From: Xanthobacteraceae bacterium
Lineage (GTDB): Bacteria; Pseudomonadota; Alphaproteobacteria; Rhizobiales; Xanthobacteraceae
Direction of reading: 5' to 3'
Assembly: GCA_030043175.1 (NCBI GenBank)
Contig: JASHYD010001313.1
Location: forward strand, 1 to 9,478
Length of the DNA stretch: 9,478 nt
The notes beneath the pieces are model-generated. The model made no database searches. It saw only the letters and a program-made list of their open reading frames with translations, and was not told the DNA's origin. Positions 6,379 to 9,478 of this stretch are shown one piece after another (positions within the stretch are counted from its first letter, which is position 1; each line of letters opens with the position of its first letter). Position numbers and translations under genes: made by a program.

Positions 6379-6638
6379 GCCACCAATCCCATTCCGAGCG
6401 CCACGGCGAAGCCGATCAGCAGCCACCCCGCTCCCACCCCGCGACGGGCAATTGACTTGCTCGACCGCGACACCTCGAGCCTTAGCGCCGTCTCGACAGC
6501 CCACGCGTCCGGCGGCGTGCCGGCCGCCTCCTCGTCGGTCCCGAGCGGCACCACAGCCGGGTCCGGCCAATCGACTTTGTCGCCGGTGCGGCCGGCATCA
6601 ATGTCGTCGCGCAACTGGGCGATAGTGCTTCTGTTCAA
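6354..6638 (-). CDS. Small single-span membrane protein upstream of ndh (function unknown)
   Basis: I do not recognise a named family. From a TTG start at 6638 the protein is 94 aa, beginning (M/L)NRSTIAQLRDDID. A hydrophilic segment with DAGRTGDKVDWPDP and PLGTDEEAAGTPP leads to a basic stretch (SRSSKSIARRG) and one hydrophobic helix at about residues 69-92 (GWLLIGFAVALGMG, then VAWIVW). By the positive-inside rule the N-terminal part is cytoplasmic. The same frame is open to an ATG at 6779 (141 aa). That longer N-terminus is Arg-rich and lies over a long inverted repeat, so I prefer a start near 6638, although it lacks a good Shine-Dalgarno. The stop lies 25 bp inside ndh, so the two are probably co-translated. 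It may help anchor or regulate NDH-2; that is a guess from position only. Confidence 0.6.
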   Translation of the reverse strand: MNRSTIAQLRDDIDAGRTGDKVDWPDPAVVPLGTDEEAAGTPPDAWAVETALRLEVSRSSKSIARRGVGAGWLLIGFAVALGMGLVAWIVWQAG

Positions 6639-6668
6639 GTGGATGACCGATCCGGATATGGCGCCTCC

Positions 6669-6720
6669 CAACCGAACAGCCAACTCGCCGCCTACCGTGG
6701 GGTTCCGGTTGGCTCGGTTG
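6669..6720. promoter_or_regulatory. Imperfect inverted repeat between divergent genes
   Basis: CAACCG (6669-6674), a 3-base bulge AAC, and AGCCAAC (6678-6684) are matched by GTTGGCT (6708-6714) and CGGTTG (6715-6720). This makes 13 bp of perfect complement interrupted by one bulge, with a 23-nt loop. The repeat lies between the divergently oriented membrane-protein/ndh unit and the SH3-like gene, about 30 bp upstream of the preferred TTG start at 6638. It could be an operator shared by both directions or an RNA leader structure. It is clear in sequence; its role is inferred. Confidence 0.5.
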
Positions 6721-6811
6721 CGTGCTACCTGGCTCACACCTAGCGGGCGTCGCAATTGCACCCTACTCCGGCCGTACATCACGGCGTTTCTTCAACCTCG
6801 GAGCCGCTCCA

Positions 6812-7684
6812 ATGCCATATTCCTCATGTGCCAATCCGCCATTGTTGCTGTGGTCATTCACGGCCATTGCGCTATGCATATTGCCGGCACAGGCGCAGGC
6901 CCCGCGTCCCGGTCAACTCGCTCCGGGCCCCGGACAACTCCAGCCTTCCGGCCCATCCGGGCAAGCGCCGCGGGCGCAACTGCCTGCGCAGGGAAGCCAA
7001 GCCGCGCAGGAGCAACAGCCGGCGCCGCCCAAGCCCTACAAACCGATCGCGGTGAGCCCGGCACAGCCGTACAACGACCCGAGCTTCACGGCCTTTCGTA
7101 AGCAGCTCGGCGACATCGCCGGCCGAAAAGACCGCGCCGCGCTCGCCCGGCTTGTCGTGCGCAACTTCTTCTGGGTGGCTGAAAAAGGCGACAAAGCCGA
7201 TAGGAAAAAGTCCGGCATCGACAATCCGGCGGCCGCGATCGACCTCGACAACGCAGATGGCTCCGGCTGGCAGGCCTTGGCTGAAGCAGCCAATGAAGCA
7301 ACCCTTGAACCGGTGCCGCAGCGCAAAGGGATCATGTGCGCTCCGGCAATTCCGAACTTCGACGAGATGGCTGCAGATCAGATGGCCAAGGACACCGGTA
7401 CCGAGCCGAGCGATTGGGGCTACCCCAGCAAGCCGGACGTCGAGGTGCACGCCACCGCGAAGGCCGACGCGCCGGTGATCGAGAAACTCGGGCTCTACCT
7501 CGTCCGCGTCATGCTGGAACCGTCGGACGCCGGAGCGCCGGAGGGCTTCCTGCGAGTGGTCACGCCGTCCGGAAAAGTCGGATTCGTGCGTGAGGACCTC
7601 ATTTCATCGCTCGAAACCGACCAGCTCTGCTATGTCAAGGATGCAACCGGCTGGAAGATCGCCGGTTTTGCGGGCGAAGGCTGA
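6812..7684 (+). CDS. Exported SH3-like domain protein, function unknown
   Basis: 290 aa from the ATG at 6812, supported by GGAG at 6800-6803 and by the signal peptide it creates (LLLWSFTAIALCILPAQAQA, about residues 11-30). The frame is open upstream to a GTG at 6722, but that would bury the signal. Residues 31-87 form a Pro/Gln/Ala-rich, probably disordered linker. A helical conserved-looking region follows (about 88-165, FTAFRKQLGDIAGRKDRAALARLVVRNFFW). The C-terminal part, about 205-290, resembles a bacterial SH3-like barrel (DVEVHATAKADAPVIEKLG, then FLRVVTPSGKVGFVREDLISSL and CYVKDATGWKIAGF). In the periplasm such domains usually bind peptidoglycan or peptides. Two cysteines of the mature protein (176 and 273) could form a disulfide. 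No catalytic motif is seen. It is a single gene, divergent from the ndh unit. Confidence 0.75.
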   Translation: MPYSSCANPPLLLWSFTAIALCILPAQAQAPRPGQLAPGPGQLQPSGPSGQAPRAQLPAQGSQAAQEQQPAPPKPYKPIAVSPAQPYNDPSFTAFRKQLGDIAGRKDRAALARLVVRNFFWVAEKGDKADRKKSGIDNPAAAIDLDNADGSGWQALAEAANEATLEPVPQRKGIMCAPAIPNFDEMAADQMAKDTGTEPSDWGYPSKPDVEVHATAKADAPVIEKLGLYLVRVMLEPSDAGAPEGFLRVVTPSGKVGFVREDLISSLETDQLCYVKDATGWKIAGFAGEG

Positions 7685-7730
7685 ACCGCCGGCTTTCTTT
7701 GCAATCGCCGGTCGGATCCGGTCCATCGTC

Positions 7731-7770
7731 ACCTCTCCCGGTCGCGTCTTTAGGTTTCGACGGGAGAGGT
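7731..7770. repeat. Palindromic element ACCTCTCCCG / CGGGAGAGGT, possible terminator
   Basis: Perfect 10-bp inverted repeat, ACCTCTCCCG at 7731-7740 and CGGGAGAGGT at 7761-7770, with a 20-nt loop. It lies 47 bp after the stop of the SH3-like gene and is followed by CTAAAATTC. Hairpins with arms of this kind recur between genes in Rhizobiales genomes as far as I recall, so this may be one copy of a dispersed family that doubles as a terminator. Within this window it occurs once. Confidence 0.6.
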
Positions 7771-7916
7771 CTAAAATTCACGCGCTCGTCACGCTAATTT
7801 CGGGGGGCCCTCGACAGGGCTTCAAGTGGGCGAGTTTGCGCCTCGCGAACAGCTCCCGCCAACCGATCCCTTTGACCGGACCGCCGAGCCGATTGCCAAA
7901 ATTCCGCTCTAACGCA

Positions 7917-7958
7917 CCGGGCGCGATCTGAGCCGGTCAGGCCCCAAATCGCGCCCGG
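7917..7958 (-). terminator. Hairpin downstream of the cytochrome-propeller fusion gene
   Basis: Perfect 11-bp inverted repeat: CCGGGCGCGAT at 7917-7927 and ATCGCGCCCGG at 7948-7958. The 20-nt loop contains an inner CTGA/TCAG pair at 7928-7931 and 7937-7940. Read on the minus strand it begins 19 bp after the stop codon of the fusion gene, the usual place for a terminator. No T-run follows, so it may be a weak or factor-assisted terminator or a 3' stabilising structure. Confidence 0.6.
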
Positions 7959-7977
7959 GATCGCATCGGCGTTCAGG

Positions 7978-9478
7978 CTATGGCAGCACTTCCACGAAAC
8001 CGACACGGCCGGACGTGTCGCCGCTGAAAAAGACCCGATTCGGATTGTTGGGATCGATGTCGATGCGGCGCGGATCCGACTGCGCCTCCGGCAGCGGGAA
8101 CTCGACCCATTCCTCTGTCTTGGGATTGAAGCGCGCGATCTTGTCGACCTTGTGCTCGCTGACCCAAACAAGGTCGTTCTTCTTGTCCACCACGACCGAA
8201 TAGTTTCCGGCGTTCGCGGTCGGCGGCGAGAAGATCTTCATTTCCTTGGTCTTGTAGTCGATCTTCATGAGCTTGCCAGCCTGCCAAAGCGCCACCCACA
8301 GGTCGCCATGCGCGTCACTGTTCATGCGGCGCGGGAAGGCGTGCCCTTCTTTGTAGGGGATCGCGTACTCATCGACATTGCCGGTGGCAGGATCGATGCG
8401 TGCCATCTTGTCGATATTGTCCTCGGCCCACCAGACCGATCCATCTCCGGCGACCGCGAGACCGTAGGCGCCGGGCTCTTGTTTGCCGTGCGCGCTCGGA
8501 GACTCGTAGAACTTGAATTCCACTTTTTCCGGATTGAGCGCGCGAACCTCTTTGCCGAGGCCGGTCGCATAGATGGTGCCGTCGGGATGCACCGCCATGC
8601 TGTTGCCACCCGCATTGCCATGGCCTTTGGGCCACTGGAAGCTCGCGAATTTGTTGTATTTGGTGTCGTAGCTCAACCAGCGTCCGTTGGGGCCGTCTGC
8701 CACCCACAGGATGCCGTTCTTGTCGATCTGCGGATTGCCGAGCCGCTGGCGATTGGGCGCTGCCGGCCCGGGTGGTGGCGACACCTCGACGAACTCATAC
8801 GTTACCGGATCGAAGCGGCCGAGCTTGCCGGCGCGCTCGGCCACCCAGCCGTTGCCCTGCGGATCGGTAGCCACATCGTGCGGCTCCGCGTAGTGATTGA
8901 CGAGGTCATATGTCACGGCGCGATATTTTGTAGCCTTGCCGGTCAAGAGCTCGCGCGGCAGCCGGCTGTTGGCGTCATAGGGCTGCTCGGGCTTGAAGCT
9001 CGCAGTGAGGTAGTTCGCGATCGTCGCCGCATCCTGATTGGAGATGTCCGGGACGTTCTGGATCGCCATCTGGCCGCGCATGCGATCGATGATGTGTTCC
9101 CATTCCGGCAGCGTCGTGCGCTTGACGACGATGCGCTGAGTATCGTGGCAGGTCGTGCAACGCGCCTCGACGAGAGATTTTCCGTCGCCAGCCGGCAGAT
9201 TGAGCGATGCTGCCTTGATCTCTTCCTCCGGGATGCGCTGCGGCCACGCGGGTGGCAGGGTGGCGCCCTGTTTATTGGCGAGCGTCAGGTCGATCTTGGC
9301 ATTCTTGCCGCCCTCGACATTGACAGGCGCAGACTTGTCGCTCTGGAAACCGCCACCGATGCCCTGAACGACGTATTGACCAGGCGGCAGGTCATTCGCC
9401 TCAAAGCGGCCCTGGTCCTGGCTCACCACCATGAAGGTCAAATGGCGGTCTGCATCGGCGAGCTTGACCATAGCGCCG
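7978..9478 (-). CDS. Partial: carboxypeptidase-regulatory-like + cytochrome c + streptogramin-lyase-type propeller fusion
   Basis: The 5' end lies beyond the window. The frame is open through its edge (GAMVKLADAD), so the Met at 9469-9471 is unlikely to be the real start, and any signal peptide is outside. Counting from that Met (497 aa), residues 1-66 match the end of a carboxypeptidase-regulatory-like beta-sandwich (GRFEANDLPPGQYVVQGIGG). Residues about 95-162 form a cytochrome c domain: heme motif CTTCH at 105-109, candidate Met ligands 131 and 135, and a closing helix DAATIANYL. Residues about 185-497 form a Vgb-like propeller with repeated blades such as GNGWVAERAGKLGRFD, GSVWWAEDNIDKMARID and LVWVSEHKVDKIARFN. 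I see no basis for antibiotic-lyase activity; the heme domain points to electron transfer in the periplasm. The substrate is unknown. It converges on the SH3-like gene across a 293-bp gap. Confidence 0.88.
   Translation of the reverse strand, partial: GAMVKLADADRHLTFMVVSQDQGRFEANDLPPGQYVVQGIGGGFQSDKSAPVNVEGGKNAKIDLTLANKQGATLPPAWPQRIPEEEIKAASLNLPAGDGKSLVEARCTTCHDTQRIVVKRTTLPEWEHIIDRMRGQMAIQNVPDISNQDAATIANYLTASFKPEQPYDANSRLPRELLTGKATKYRAVTYDLVNHYAEPHDVATDPQGNGWVAERAGKLGRFDPVTYEFVEVSPPPGPAAPNRQRLGNPQIDKNGILWVADGPNGRWLSYDTKYNKFASFQWPKGHGNAGGNSMAVHPDGTIYATGLGKEVRALNPEKVEFKFYESPSAHGKQEPGAYGLAVAGDGSVWWAEDNIDKMARIDPATGNVDEYAIPYKEGHAFPRRMNSDAHGDLWVALWQAGKLMKIDYKTKEMKIFSPPTANAGNYSVVVDKKNDLVWVSEHKVDKIARFNPKTEEWVEFPLPEAQSDPRRIDIDPNNPNRVFFSGDTSGRVGFVEVLP

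Noticed and set aside
6379..6570. N-terminal extension of ndh to a TTG at 6570
   Set aside because: The added residues are Arg/Gly-rich, lie over the upstream membrane-protein gene, and the ATG at 6378 gives the normal NDH-2 length.
6457..7101. 214-codon plus-strand frame across the divergent region
   Set aside because: It overlaps two better-supported genes in other frames and has low-complexity Ser/Arg/Ala composition with no motif.
7978..9478. Annotation as virginiamycin B lyase (antibiotic resistance)
   Set aside because: Only the propeller fold is similar. The fused heme domain and regulatory-like domain point elsewhere, and I could not identify the lyase active-site residues.

Overview
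The window is GC-rich, dense DNA with the codon usage and gene types of an alphaproteobacterium, most likely Hyphomicrobiales (Bradyrhizobium, Rhodopseudomonas or Xanthobacteraceae-like). This placement is an inference from the Omp25/Omp31-type barrel, the proteobacterial NDH-2 and the palindromic CCTCTCCCG/CGGGAGAGG intergenic element, not from a marker gene. Nothing in it looks like a phage, transposon, CRISPR array or RNA gene. Most products carry export signals, so this is largely an envelope and respiration neighbourhood.

Layout. Positions 1-368 are non-coding. A + strand gene (369-1760) encodes an outer-membrane protein made of two tandem beta-barrel units. A 292-bp gap follows. It holds an eight-copy minisatellite (units of 14 and 18 bp) and a promoter-like site with an inverted repeat between its -35 and -10. 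A + strand pair, probably an operon, comes next: a small periplasmic c-type cytochrome (2053-2508) and a periplasmic YVTN-type beta-propeller (2599-3696). They are separated by 90 bp that can form alternative hairpins. Nested inverted repeats close this unit (3721-3789). A + strand exported alpha/beta hydrolase resembling bacterial esterase 713 (3900-5057) then runs convergently into the ndh gene, with stop codons overlapping by 8 bp.

On the minus strand, a small single-span membrane protein gene (ending at 6354) overlaps and probably couples to a type II NADH dehydrogenase (6378 down to 5050). Divergent from it is an exported SH3-like protein of unknown role (6812-7684). A 293-bp convergent gap contains two long hairpins. 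The window ends in a large minus-strand gene (9478 down to 7978), cut by the window edge. It fuses a carboxypeptidase-regulatory-like domain, a cytochrome c domain and a streptogramin-lyase-type propeller.

How the genes may work together. NDH-2 feeds NADH electrons to quinone on the cytoplasmic face. The two cytochrome/propeller units (one split into two genes, one fused) would lie in the periplasm, where cytochromes commonly accept electrons from substrate oxidation. A cytochrome paired with a beta-propeller occurring twice in about 7 kb is the most notable pattern here. A shared substrate or a joint pathway with the esterase is only a hypothesis. Individual families are recognisable, so I see no proof of a wholly new system.
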